Assembly (NCBI RefSeq): GCF_019649055.1
Contig: NW_026570376.1
Coordinates: forward strand, 186,001 to 250,000
From: Paramacrobiotus metropolitanus
Taxonomy: Eukaryota; Tardigrada; Eutardigrada; Parachela; Macrobiotidae
Reading direction: 5' to 3'
Length of the DNA stretch: 64,000 bases
Below the pieces are notes generated by a model. The model was given only the letters and a program-made list of their open reading frames with translations, did no database searches and had not been told where the DNA came from. A program made the translations under genes and the position numbers. Of this stretch, positions 39,483 through 52,853 are shown in pieces; within the stretch, counting starts at the first letter, position 1, and the number at the start of each line of letters is the position of its first letter.

Positions 39483-42240
39483 ATAGCGCAGTGCGCCTGC
39501 TGGACCGCTGGTGCATTATTCGATGATCTCTTGACCTTTCCTCCCGGGACCCCTTCTTTCTACAGACGTATTTTCCTACACAGATACATACCCTGCTTTT
39601 TTTGTACTGTACAGCATATAGAACTAGTTTTGTGATGTGAAACTGCGGCTGGTTTCTCTTATAAAAATTAACTTTTTATGTTTGAAAGTTTTTGAGAAGT
39701 GTGGGAATTTGTGTGTTTTGATGCTTGATGGAACATATCATTACGTTGACTCCGATGACTTTTTCGGTGTAAAAAAAGAAGAAACAGAAGATTTTGAAGA
39801 TTAAGACTGCGAATGAGTAGGAATTCCAAGCAGTTACACAGTACAGTAATTGCTTTGGAATCGTGCTGACGTGCGATGTCAGTCACAGACTCACAGTAAA
39901 TGCGCTTTTTTATTATTAGCTTAGTGTATCTGGGAGCAGACAACTCTTGTGTCTGGTTACCAAATCGTATCGCAAAGAACAAGATGCCTAACATAATGAG
40001 ATTACGAGTCCATCCATGTTATAAGACGATTTCTGTCGTGCAGTTTTCGAGTTCGAAAAAAAGTCACATTTTTGTTACTATTGACTATGATTACCTTTTT
40101 GTAAACCGACCTCAGATTCGTTTTCAGCGGCCTCAAATAGGTAAGAAAATTTTGTTATCATCTATTTCTATCGTATACCTTTGAGCGGGGACAAAGAACT
40201 TAAAACGGTAGAAAGGTGAAGTCAAAAGTCCGCGGTATTGGTTCGAAGGTTCTCATTCCACACATCTGAGCAGTAGTTCCAGTTCCGTATGTAATACCAT
40301 ACAAGATACTGTTACAGTAGTCGGTTTGACTGCTGTTCTAGTGGGTTGGTTAACCCTCCAGCGGGCGGTACCCGAAGGAGTGCGAGTTCCATTTTGAAAA
40401 TTGGGATTTCCCGATGAAAAAAATCAATTAAGACAGGGAATTTTTTGTAAGCTTGTGCTGACCATAGGTCAGCCGTGGTGACTAGGGTGTTTGCCAACGC
40501 CAATGCCCATGAACGGTTTACAGCATAAAAAGGTTTAATTTTGTGATAATTAAACGATGGGGAATTACATAAAAGCAATAATTTCATTAAATAGTACAAA
40601 AAAGCACTTCCAAACAAGAGCACAGCAGTGGTCAACAAGTTGACCACTGGTCAGAAAAAAATAAAAACTACCAAATCACGTTGCCATGTGGAATACAGAA
40701 AATAAACGATGCTAACAATATTTCTCTCCCATAACTTTCATTATACTCTCATACGAGACTGCACGAAGCATAATTTTTGAAGTTTAACATTGCATTTCCT
40801 GTATGTCTGGCACGTCTAGCCGCCTTTATACTGCCCGCATTGTGCGCGCTTGCATTTTTCTTTGGTGTGGCCGCAAGTGCCACTATCTAAAAAGCGGCGC
40901 GGATAGTCCAGCTGCACTGGTCATTGGCGCAAAATGAGATATTAGCGGTTACTGGTCACTAGCTCCTTCTGGAACGCATTAGCGACCGGAAGAAACTAGC
41001 TACGCTGCCGCAAAGGTCAAGATCCGCAATGTGCACGCGTAAGTGTGCAATTACGGTAGTTTTCAACCGCCCGAGACTGATCACCCAAAATTCATGTTTC
41101 TGAAAAGCTGTGCAGCTCTCGCCTAGCTTACCCAAGCGATGCATCAATATGTAGAAACGCGGCAAAGCGCGTGGTGTTGTGCCGCCATTCAATGTTACTG
41201 CAGCGACGGTAGAATTACAATCAGGACTACCATGTTCGGTTAACCTGCGTTCTGTTTCCCTGATGCAGACAAATTTAGAGGCGATTTTGGTTTTCGCCGA
41301 CCGCCCGGGGTGTTGATACTCAAAAGCGTTTTTTGCCAGCATCCGACCAACAGAACCGCGTGGCGCATGTTTTGCGTACGAACCGACAGTAACTTGATCT
41401 GATTATGTGATAAAGAGAAATAGTCGAAATTGCACCCGCCCGTGTATCTGAGACCCTTCATGGGCAATGGTGTTGGCACGCAACACAAGTTTTTGACGGA
41501 CTGTGGTCTTCTACTGTTCAACTTACATGACCTGTGTTAATCGATTTTGGATAGAACATTGTTAGTTGTACCTTGTTGATTTATCTCTGGTTTAATTATT
41601 CATCCACTAATTAGTTAATCAGCAAGATCTACGAGAGCTTGAAAGGTCCGAAATTAGCCATTTTCGGGCAACGGTCATTTGTAATTAACTTGAGATATAA
41701 GTTCGAATTATGTTTTTACTGCTGCTTTAAAGTCTCTTATTGCTAATTATGCTAATTGATATCCATTAACTGTTCCCAATCATTCGGAAAAAAATTCAGA
41801 AGACCATGTTGCGTCCTGACGCCAATGCCCGTCAACGGGTTAATCCACCTTACCACGATCTGTCGGCTGTTAGTGTGGGAAAGGCTGGCACGGTCGGCAG
41901 CGATGCTGACCGGAAGCAGACTACCATTTACAGGGTGATAAGACGGTGGGGATGCATGATCATCCCAATGCGATTAAGCAACACAAAACAAGGTCATCGC
42001 AAGTGTTTATTAGCAAGTACACGTATCAAGATTCAGCGAGCAATGCAAGCTGAGGAGCAAGAACGCACAAGCGTGGAGCAAGAAGCGCGAAAGGCGCGGA
42101 GCAAAATTCGGAGCAAGCTGCAGCAAGACTAATTTCAAGATATTTCTGACCGTGAGATGCGGTCGGTAAAATGCAAGAAAATAAGGATTCTGATCTTCAT
42201 AACACAACAACCAATAAACAGTACGAGAGAAAGGCAATTA
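39483..42240. other. Spacer with a small dispersed repeat family
   Basis: A motif near CCAATGCCCATGAACGGTTT occurs at about 40498, 41820 (CCAATGCCCGTCAACGGGTT) and, on the minus strand, near 41455-41480 (CCATTGCCCATGAAGGGTCT). The last two face each other. The ORFs here (40959-41521 minus, 41806-42132 plus) overlap these repeats and are not supported as genes. Confidence 0.45.
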
Positions 42241-42299
42241 ACACTCCTACTGGCGGTACAATCCAATGTCTATCGCTACAATACGGTTCATTGCTGCAA

Positions 42300-42489
42300 T
42301 ATTACCGGAATTACGTAACCGCCGTGGCGTCGATCTTGTGCCGCAGTCGTCATAGCTTCGATATAGTAGTCGTCAAGGGCTTCATGAGAATCGTCGAACC
42401 GCGCTCACACAGCTGTCAACCGTGGGAATCAGCTATCGCCGCGTACGTACCTGCATTTGCGGCTGCGTAATAACGCGAAGTCGTGATTC
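42300..42489 (+). repeat. 5' flank of Ig-like copy 2: paralogous empty site of the giant element
   Basis: Matches 6840-7000 on its left part and continues without interruption into GATGTGGTCGGTAGGG, matching 31058 onward. This shows that the two sides of the giant element were adjacent in the ancestor. Confidence 0.65.
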
Positions 42490-44227
42490 GTGATGTGGTC
42501 GGTAGGGTTCCCCAATGTGTGCTTGCCGATTCAGGCACTGCCAAATAGTTGCCGCTTGTGGTTACTAGTTCTATTAAAAATGGCATTGGATGGAGGATGG
42601 AGTGATGGATGCCCCTCCAGCTCTCCGAAACTGACGCTCTGTAATACGATTTTTTTGAAATCTTTCTATATTAACGTATTAAATTGAAATTTATTCAGTA
42701 GAGGAATCTCTGCTCCAAGCCGAACAGCAAATGCAAGACGGCCGGATGCTGTTGCCGATCCTCGACCGGTTTTTACCACCAGAGAAGCAGGAGATCCTCC
42801 GCGCTGCCATCGGGACCACCGTGTCCTTCTCCTGTACACCCCTGGCGACGGGCGTCACGGATCCGCTTCAGCTTATATGGCGTCATCATAACTTACTGAT
42901 TTACGCCAACTCCAGTGTACCACCGGCCACCTCCGAAGCGTATTTCTACACCCACGCTGTCCACGGACCGGCCAGCCACCTGTTCATCCACAACGAGAGC
43001 ATAGTATTACCGTGCAGACGTATCGTTTAATTCAACTTTAATCTCAAATTTGCGTGAGCTGCAGCACCGGATCAAAACACCGAGGCGGTGAGCAGGCGAC
43101 GGGCAGCGCTGGCAGTACTTTGTTCAGTGTGACTGCTGCCAAATTACGTGCAAATTTTAAATATTCGAAAATTTATAACTTTGTGTATTCTTTAGTAAAA
43201 ATTGTATCCATAGGCTTGAAAAATACATAATAATATAAACTTTTTGACAGTATGAATGCAATTCTTTTATTTCGATCGCAAAGTAACGATAGGACTCTCC
43301 GCATTTAACATAGTCCTCTATGAGAAAATGGATAAAAGCCAGCACCGGGTTTGCCATAGAGGAGTATGGTAAATGCGGAGAAATGGTATCTTTACTTTGC
43401 AATCGAAATAAAAAGATTGCATTCATACTGTCAAAAAGTTTATATTATTATGTATTTTTCAAGCCTATGGATACAATTTTTACTAAAGAATACACAAAGT
43501 TATAAATTTTCGAATATTTAAAATTTGCACGTAATTTGGCAGCAGTCACACTGAACAAAGTACTGCCAGCGCTGCCCGTCGCCTGCTCACCGCCTCGGTG
43601 TTTTGATCCGGTGCTGCAGCTCACGCAAATTTGAGATTAAAATTGAATTAAACGATACGTCTGCACGGTAATACTATGCTCTCCCACAACATGACCGCAG
43701 ACGCTAGCGGCAGCGTGCATTGTATGCAGTATAGGCACAACGGTAGCTTGTATGTTGTGAGGCGATGGGAGCTCGTGGGGAAATTACGCTCGGCGAAAGA
43801 AGTCTTTAAGGGCGATATTACCGTATCCAAGGTACCAACAACTCAGTTCCGCGAGCGTTCATTCATTTCTTTCACCTGCACCACGGCATACCAGTGCGAG
43901 TGCGATCGATATCCGAACTTTATTTGGAAAGCGGACGGGAAATTCATGGTTGTTCCCAAGAAACACGGGATGGCGGATTATTTACGTACATCTTTCGGTA
44001 CGGAAACTGCACCTCCAAACGGGCTGTTGGCCGACAAGCTGTCGTACCAGTGCCGATGGCCAACCGATGCCGAAAACATTCCGTGCCAGATAACTCTATT
44101 AGCCATCGAGTGGCTGGCCATTCGTGATCAGCCAATGGTGGTCGAGTGCTGGGTGCAACCGGACCCAACCGTTAATGAATGGTTCGTTAACAAAATTATG
44201 ATTGATGTTTCCGGCCGAAAAATATGA
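42490..44227 (+). pseudogene. Ig-like secreted-type protein, copy 2, split by a foldback transposon
   Basis: Exon 1 42490-42640, intron 42641-42698, exon 2 42699-44227. Domain order is as in copy 1 (VSFSCTP...LIWRH; then SGSVHCMQY; ISFTCTTAYQCECDRYPNFIWKADGK; VECWVQPDPTVNEWF). A 689-bp element at 42995-43683 interrupts the first Ig-like domain after the codons for HLFIHN; in the rest the frame is open to the stop at 44225. Without the insertion the reading would be continuous, so copy 2 was probably functional until the transposition. The element could also be spliced out by chance, which I cannot test. Confidence 0.75.
42995..43683. mobile_element. 689-bp near-perfect foldback transposon with 7-bp target duplication
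   Basis: Ends GAGAGCATAGTATTACCG and its exact complement; arms of about 330 bp are almost perfectly complementary around a centre near 43340. Flanking CCACAAC at 42988-42994 and 43684-43690 is the target duplication; copy 1 of the gene has CCTCCACAACATGACC at the same place with no insertion. No transposase is encoded. A 7-bp duplication does not match the common superfamilies with 2, 4, 5, 8 or 9 bp. Confidence 0.85.
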
Positions 44228-44689
44228 CCATATTTTGTATTTCTTAACAAATCGTAGCCGACGACCAGCCGTTATATATTTTTTACAAAAACTACGTACG
44301 TATTTATGGATAGCGTCCTTCTGCACCTACCTCGCAAAACACAAACATGTGCATGTTTGACAGCAGGATTGACAATGTTGAGAGGTCACCCGGCAAATAT
44401 ATGGTACAAGAAACAGCCTCGGCTTCGCCTCCGCGTTTCTTGTGGTCCGTGGCCATTTAATTTCAATTTGAATGAATATTTATTAGAATAACATCTATAT
44501 TTCGTCGAAACATGATCGGAAAATGCAATAGGGCAAACACGAATTTTATATGAAAATCAGTTAATGATCCTTTCAACCTTGAAAGCATTACCTTTCGCTG
44601 TACATACAGATAATTTTTACGATCTTCCCTAGACCCGAAAAAAAGCCGAAATACTGTATCAGTCTATAAGGTATAAATTCGAACCAGTG

Positions 44690-45790
44690 ACAGTGCACTG
44701 GATCACTACGAGTAGTTGGGTGACTCGTCACTTCACTGGCTCTTCTCACTGGAAAGTGGTGTGTGCCCAAAAGTGTACATCCGGTCAGTAGTGGTACCTC
44801 GATTACTTGCTTACCTAACCGGTTCTGTTCGCCGGACAGTAGTGGTAGCTCGGTCACTCGTTCCCTAAAGGGCCTTGCACACTGCACAGTAGTAAGTCAC
44901 TCGTTCCCTATTAAACGGGCTCTGTACCCTAAACGTTAGTGATATCTCGGTCGCCCGCTCACCTACCGGGCTCTCTGCAGCGGTTGGTAGTGACAGCGCG
45001 GTCACCCGCTCCCCTCCCGGGCTCTGTGCACGGACAGAAGTGGTAACTCGGTCACTCGTTTAAACGGGCTTTCTGCGCCGGACAGCAGTGGTAGCTCGGT
45101 CACCCGCTCACCTACCGGGTTCTTTGCACTCGTTTACCGAGCGGGCTTTGTGCACGAGATAGTAGTGGTAGCTCGGTCACCTCGGCTTCGCCTCTGCGTT
45201 TCTTGTGGTCTACGGGTGGTCGATTCGCGGAGGCAAAGCCGAGGCTGTTTCTGTTTTAATCGTTTTTATTCGTACCTGTTGGCTCTGTCAACTGGACTAC
45301 AGTGGTGGACTCGTAGTTCGGTCACTCATGTGCACTGTACAGTAATGACAGCTCGGTCACTCGGCTCTGTGCACGGACCGCAGTGGTAACTAGGTCACGC
45401 GCTCCCTAAAGGGCTTTGTACGCTGGACAGTAGTGACAGCTCGGTCACCCGCTCACCTCCCGGGCTAGCTCTGTGCACGGACAGTAGTGGTAACTCGGTC
45501 ACTCGTTTACCTGACGGGCTTTCTGCGCCGGACTGCACTGGTAGCTCGGTCACCCGCTCACCCACCGGGCTTTGTGCATCGGACAGTAATGGAAGCTCGG
45601 TCAACTGCTCACATAGCTATCCATACAAGTAGTGGCAATTCGGTCACTCACTGGCTTATCGGGCTATTTTAACTAGAATATAGTGGGCTATTTTAACTAG
45701 AATATTTTAACCAGAATATAGTCACTCGCTGAACTAACGGGTTTGCGCAGTGAACAGTTGCGGTAGTTCGGTCTATCACTGATTGAACAG
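44690..45790. repeat. Minisatellite, unit about 50 bp, roughly 16 copies
   Basis: Units resemble GACAGTAGTGGTAGCTCGG then TCACCCGCTCACCTACCGGGCT and CTGTGCACCG. Copies vary in length and sequence. One unit is interrupted at 45181-45245 by an inverted repeat (CTCGGCTTCGCCTC ... GAGGCAAAGCCGAG), whose left half also occurs alone at about 44414. Confidence 0.75.
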
Positions 45791-48700
45791 ACGATCGCAG
45801 TAGAGATAGTGTAGCGATAGCTGCTCGGCTGGCACTTATTTAGAAATTTTTCTCGATGACAACGTTAGTTATGTAGTCGTTCTTTGTCGTAATAACGGTC
45901 TGCTAATAAATTCATTCTGATATTTTAATTAGTGGAAAATACTTAGATTTTTTAACTGTATTTTAGTTGGTTTACGTGGTAACACTGCCTCGTTAAAAAC
46001 ACCACGACGATAATTATTATTGTAATAATTTGGGCGCATTCATTTGGTGAAGGTAGTCAAAATTCTTCCGCTTTGGCGTTCGAAACGGGAGAGGTTTTGA
46101 AAGAAATGAATACTATCTGGCCGGGTTTTCGACTACAGGCTTTCAGAATATAATATTGGTTTTGGTCAGTCTTTTCTGGTTTGCCGGCTCTGGTGTATCC
46201 CATTCGTGGCAATATAGATCTGAATCTGGATACAGTCATATACTGAATTAATGGTGTCTATCAAGAAGTTGCGTTTGTATAATGTCCAAAGGAGCAAAGT
46301 TGCTTATCTCATGACCTTTCGTTTAATTGGTGATGGATTAAAAGAGATTGCTGAATTGGACACTTATTTAGCATGATGTTCCTTGACTACAGATAGTCAG
46401 AGACTCAGATACACAGTAGAATAAAGTAGATTCGAAAAGCAGTTTTATGTGAAACTGTATAAATAGAAAATATTTATGGAAAATATCATTAAATGAAAGT
46501 AACTGTGTAGAGTCGTACATAGTACTGTACATGTACTGTACTGTACATACTCTGTGCCGAAGCAGTGACATCGAAAAAGAAAATCTATAAATTCTGAAAA
46601 ATAAATGAACAAGTTTACATGTAAACAGATATACATAATTAAAGGGTCGTGTTTGAAATGTAAGTAAAACCGCAGACACCGATGTCGAAGGATACATTTA
46701 AAATCACAGAAACAATCAGCCGACTAAATCACCCGGTCGATGAGTATGCGTGTCAAAAGGAATTGCGGCGGAATGTAGCGTCAATGGGTGAAAAATCTGT
46801 GATATACTGTATTTTATGCCGGTGTCGGCGGCAATGTATATTAATACGCACACGACAACAGTTGATTGCACCTGAAAATTCTGCTGGCTGGACAGAATTC
46901 GGTTTGGATGGTAAACGGAAACGATGTAGAGCGTCGAATGGCCCCGGATACAAACACCGTGTCAGCACATTGCCACACCGTGCGCGCTGCTTTCCCATTA
47001 TCAGTTCAAGTGTCCCTTTTTACAATCCGATTACTTTGTGCTTTGATTAGATCAACTCATACGGTGAATAGCCGGCTACTGCGCTGGCTGTTGCCAATAT
47101 GCCAATGATAAGACGATGCAAAATGTGTCTATATGACTCTTTAGCAGGCTTACCCAATATTAGCCGAAGAAACTGGATACCCGTGTAAATAGGTAAAATA
47201 TTCACCGGCAGTTTGAGTAGCGTGTAAAATATTCAATCAGCAAAACTACACAACTGCCGGGTTTGTAAGCACTAAAAATTTATATAGCAGTTATGTTTAC
47301 TGTGCTTCATCCAGTTCAATATAAATTTTATTTTTTTTAGTACGGCATAGAAAATTTTTTAAAACACATTTCCGAAGTTGTTTTTCTTTGAGTTTTACAT
47401 ACTTTGTATAAGATATACATGTACAATGCATATATCGTTTTCTACTTTCTGTATAAGTTAAGGTTAATTTTGTCGTCCGTCAGAGACTTAATAACTTACT
47501 TCCGAAGATTTTACTAGATTTCATTAAGATCTTATTATTTAAAATTTATTGATATTTGATCAGGAAATCTGAAAATTTCTGTTACATTTTACGATTACAT
47601 TTTTCTTTTCTTTTTTTTTCTGTCATTTTCTGTTACATTTTTCTGTTACAAAATAACGATTCGTTGCGTATTCGAAATAAAAATAGTACCTAATCCGTCC
47701 GGATCACTTCAGATTTTATTAAGGTCCTATTGCTTAAAACGTATTACGGTTTAATCAGCAAGAATCTCTTCGCCTCCCAAAAAAAACAGCATCACCGCTA
47801 AGACAAGCAATAAAAGCAAATGAGAATTTAATGGTCTCTTTTAACGACGCACAACATGAATCGGCGAACGTGAACGACCGGCGTGCACGCGGCAAACTGT
47901 GTATACGGAATATTGTTGCAGTCTTATCGCTCCTGTCAGCGACAACACGGGCCCGGTGCATATAAAACGGGTGTTCCGCGTGGAGCCCTTTTATACACAA
48001 CCGGTACCGCCTCGTACACGAACACCATTCCAGTGGCACATTGTATCGAACACCATTATTTGCCGGGCTCGTATAAGTAACTGCATTACCGCAGGTTTTC
48101 TTATCAGTCGCGCGTTCCTCCGACTGTATTCATGTATCCTTCGTAGTTTCAATGGATTACTTATTTGTGTGTTGATGTAGGACTGCAGCGAAAATATTGT
48201 CGTGGATGTGTATGAATACCGTTAACCACCTGAAATGCTAATACGACAAAATTCACACTGTCCGAGCTGTTGTTGCAAACTTTTTCTGCTGCTACAACAG
48301 CAATGATACATTTAAAGTTGCCGACAAAATTATACACAATATACGGCATGAAACGACCATATAATGTGCGCGTGGACAATCTTGGACTTTTACGGGAGTA
48401 TATCACGATTTTTGTTTTTTTCTTCTCCGGATATTGAATCGCGATTTCGTGTGTTATATATCACAATCTTTGGATAATATTTATCGTGGCACTGAATTTT
48501 TTTAGGTAAGTACTCGTACAACTTTTAATTTTGTCACTGCAATAACTCTTATATAAAAATAGGGTACCAGTAAAATTTGATTTGCGTTCATATTTACATG
48601 GCCGCCTTAACAAGCGTTTGCATGAATTACAGTCCATTAATAATCTCGCCGGCTTTTTACTGTTAAGCAAAATTTCATGCACGTGGCGCGCCTTAACAAA

Positions 48701-51700
48701 TATGTATTTAAATGGATCAGTATTAACATTGCTGTATTTTGCATCAAAGGTAAAAATATTTCCTTGCACTACTGGCCGCAGAAAAATATTATAATATTCT
48801 ATATCAATTAAGTCTTTATGTTTTGTTTGCTGTGTGTAATCATACGTATTACAAGATGCGCAAAAAATCTATCGTTTACAAACAGTGCCTGTATAAATCG
48901 ATTTACAAATTTACAGTATGTTTTCTGTCAAGTGCCCAGAAGAAGTATAAACCGGCAACAAATAATAATTAATTTTATTACTGAGATGAATAAACTGCAG
49001 CGAGTCTGTTATTGACCGGCATCGTGATTTGTCAGTGGCACTGGCTATTAGGCCAACAATTGTGTATATATATGATTAGCTCTCACAAGCGGAAAGGAGG
49101 GAAAAAGTGTTAGCGCGCGCGAGTGCCATTAGTCATTTAGCAGCTCCCGGTCGCACCGGGACCTGTACAATATTATACGCCGGGCTGTGGGGCCAATTAC
49201 TAGCCGTGACCCCCTGCCGACCGAGTGTTTCATTATACTGCATCCCGGCGCTGTGCTCCCAATTGGCCAGGTTACGCACTTCCGCTCTTCAATTTCCCCC
49301 ATCAACACACGCGGCACTATATAGTGCAGCGCAATATACACAGTATTATGTAGATGAAAAGTGCATTGATTTATTGGATCATGATGTGGCACAGCGGGAC
49401 CCGGCTCCGCGCTATGCCGAATTTGGATACAGGGTGACGGAAATTTAAAGTTTTATTTCTCGCTCACTTCGCGGAAAAGTTTGTTGCGTCGTGCGAAGTC
49501 GTGCTGGGTTAACGGGGACAAGTGATATTGTGTCTTTATCATATTGTCCGCTTGGCAGATTAGACCGACATTTCTGATTATCTGTAGCAGTTGATTAACG
49601 CCACACGTACATATGCGGAATTTTAAATACAACAATAAATACTGTAACAGTTAAACTACTCAATGAACAAATACTAATCACTATGAAAATGCCGAATAAT
49701 ATTATTTTTTCGTTAAAGCTCACTTTCAACACGCTATAATCCAGAAGCTGCCTACAGCCTACCTGTATTTTATCTTTTTTAAATAATTTTGGAGAAAAGA
49801 TTCAAATACTCCACACAGTTATTTATATGATGTATCTGCATGTCTATTATTACTATTTAGAGTACGCCTGATATCAGTTTTTCAGTACAAAAATTATTTT
49901 TTCGCCGCTTTCGCTAAATTTTCCCATTTAGAAAGACATTAATTTTACCGAGGCAACAACCTACGCAGTCACATTGGTCGCGTGTCCTTATCACGCGCCA
50001 TTTTTATTGTAATCAGCTTCCAATTGGATATGGCCAACAAAATGACCGACTATCACTTTACAACCCGCCACTGTATACACCAACAATACCGCTTCTCTGT
50101 AGTGCACACTGCCTTCCATCGCACACAAGCGCACTCCTAGGCCCAGCTGATTGTCCCCGGGAACAATCAATGGGAAGAAAACGCATTCAGGGCAGCGCGC
50201 GCGGAACCAATGTGAGTGCCTATTGGGGCCCGCTTAGCGTGGAATCAATTGGCCTTTACGAGATGGTCCCGGTTGGCAAGTGGGCCATGTCGAAGACGCC
50301 GGGTTCTGCTGCGTACAAATGCCTTATATGTTTGTGTATATACATTTCATATATTATGTGAGTATAATGTATGAAGCATCCATTAGACATCCAGTGGACG
50401 CCATGTTTCACACAAACAGCACACCTATTATACGTACATTATATATAGATATAATGTACAATGCATATAATTATATGCTATATATGTAAAACGGGTATAT
50501 AGTACATATATTTACATATATTGCACATAGTTGTATGTATATATTACATGTTTTGTACATAAGTTTAAAATTTATTATGTATCATTAAACATCCGGTGAA
50601 CGACTCATTTCAACAAATACTATATATATAATGTGCATACATTTTATCTATAAGAGTACATTGTATGGAGCATCATCAGGCATCCGGTGGACGAGCACAG
50701 TTGGCGTTTCCTGTTAGGTGCGTACAGCTGCACACGCTCGGCTTTTTGAGACCAACAAACACCCGTGTCAACATTGACCCGGCCCCGCGGCTGGCACTTA
50801 TTTTCCCGGAATATCGACGGACGCTGTCGTGGCACGCAAATTGGCGTGCTGTATTGTACATTGCGTGGAGCATCTTGACTATGTTTTGGAGTCTAGAATG
50901 ACGCTTTATGCCAATTGATGCTGTTCATGCTCGATTCGCCGGTTGATTTGGCGTGAATGCATAAGCATTTTACGGGAAGGTTATGGTTGTGAATCTGTGA
51001 CCATAAAAACTAGTTGAACATTATATGAAGTGTGTATATAAATACAGCGAAGTGTTTGGTGGTTGTACATAATTAAGTGGTTATCAGCTCGATGTTTTTC
51101 GTTCTAGCTTTTTCCTTCATTATAATTTGTAATAATTTATTTATGACAAAATCATATTTTATGAAGAAGCTAAAGTATTACAGTTTTAAGTTTAAAAAAA
51201 TCAGTATTTCGTACAACGATACATTTGGTATTTTATGAATACTTGTCTAGTTATTTTTTTGGTAACGATTATTGAAAAGGGGTACTTCTACCGAAAATCG
51301 CTGTCAAAAAACTATTTTGATCAGTATAAAAATTCGAGTCCTTTAAATTTAAAAATCCCAAAAATGACTGTTAAAATAAAAGAAAAAAACCGTAATTTAA
51401 GTTCATGTATATCTGTACTACAATATAAATATAAAATTACGTAATTTAAAAAAATTATATAATTTTTTTCTGAAACGTTAGAACTTTTTTAAACTTCGAC
51501 AGATAGCTTGCGACTTCTTGTATTGTTTGGTGGGGGAATAATATCTGTGTGGCGCAACGTATGTTCAACCGCGACCTTCATGAAAATTATAATAACACAA
51601 AAATTTTTAAATGCCAGCTTTTTGTACACGTACGTACGCCGTCCCACCCGGCAAAACGAACTCCCGGCGATCTGCGCTCATGCAACCGGGGAGTGTTTTC

Positions 51701-52285
51701 TGACAAGTGCCAGACAGCAGCAATGGGCGCTGCGTATAACGCTTCCACATAGAGCGGAATACGAGCGTGTAAGCAGTTTTCCGTTGGTGCCCGGGCCATC
51801 TGTGCCAGGATGAAGAAAATGTCAAGTAGCTCTCTCTTAACGCCAGTTGTGTGTATATTGGCAGCGTGTAAGTGCGAGAAAAAAAACCACGCGCTGAACG
51901 CACAGTGTGTAAGCGTGTAGTCTGCCGTGATGCGATAATATTATCGATGCCGGTCGGGGATAAATGATAATCACCGGGATGCCCCGGTGTATCCTCCACA
52001 TGGACTAATGAATACGTATTGATGGGTGGTATTGTTTGGCTGTTGCGATAGTGTAACGGCGGATTTGGTGTATACGTGACTGGACGCTCGGGAACAACGT
52101 AAGTTAATGATCGCTGTATAGCTAACCAGTATATAACGATTTTCATGCGGGGGTCATTATGTAAATGTTGGTCAACATGCTAACTGATGATCGACTGATA
52201 AGTGTCGTGACAACAGTGAGCAAACAAAAACGTGTTAGGGAAGCCGAAACGGTCTGAATCCGACCGATTTTTCTGGCAAACGTTG
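45791..52285. other. Long gene-free interval, part 1
   Basis: No ORF with domain or exon signals. Of note: a degenerate repeat of a GCATCCGGTGGACGA-like block at about 50366, 50576 and 50658, and TATA-repeat-rich DNA at 50400-50640. It may include distal regulatory DNA of the GPCR gene. Confidence 0.4.
50366..50700 (+). repeat. Three degenerate copies of a 35-bp block
   Basis: GAAGCATCCATTAGACATCC at 50370, ATTAAACATCCGGTGAACGA near 50583 and GGAGCATCATCAGGCATCCG near 50666 share layout and the following GTGGACG. Confidence 0.5.
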
Positions 52286-52545
52286 ACGGTTTTTTTGCAT
52301 TCCGGACATTTTTCATAATATGGGTTCGCGTACAGGATACCAGAGACACGCTACTCTTCGCGTGGTGCCACGGGGCAAAAACTCTTCAAAAATTGATTGC
52401 GTGATAATTATTGTTTTATACAAGTTTGTACACGAGATTAATAGACAATTATCAACTTTTCTAACGCAGAGAATTTCCTCTCTTGGGAGTGCAATACACG
52501 AATTCGTAGTGTGAAAGTGTCCGGACTGCGATAAAAGTACATTGA
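52286..52545. mobile_element. MITE, copy 1 (pair of 61885-62120)
   Basis: Left end TTTTGCATTCCGGACATTTT, right end GTGTCCGGACTGCGATAAAA; both ends are inverted repeats of about 45 bp. Internal ACACGAGATTAAT and the CCAGAGACACG block also match the second copy. Confidence 0.65.
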
Positions 52546-52853
52546 TTGTTCAATATATCGCCGCATCGGATCTAGATGCGATCATCCCGTTAAATTGCCG
52601 GTAGAATATTAGAAGTTCAGGAAGAATAACCAAGATTGGTCGACGTATATGCCTGTATTGGACTCAATCAAAAATTATCGGAAGTCAGAGATTTATTGAA
52701 GTATTTGCCGGTCACTGTCTGCCTGTCGATCTGTGATTTGAGCATGCGCAAGAAACAGCAGCAAAGGTTACATAAGAGTACATAAAAAACGCAGCGAAAT
52801 CAGCGAAATCTTGTTACAAATTGTTGTGGTATTTCAGTTGTAGCGTATTATGT

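Noticed and set aside
40959-42132. Transposase gene from ORFs on both strands
   Set aside because: The similarity between ORFs comes from a short inverted repeat pair; no catalytic motif is visible.
44690-45790. CRISPR-like array
   Set aside because: Repeats are long, imperfect and contiguous without unique spacers, in an animal genome; this is a minisatellite.
46682-47050. 122-codon ORF in the gene-free interval
   Set aside because: No domain, no neighbouring exon, and composition like the surrounding non-coding DNA.
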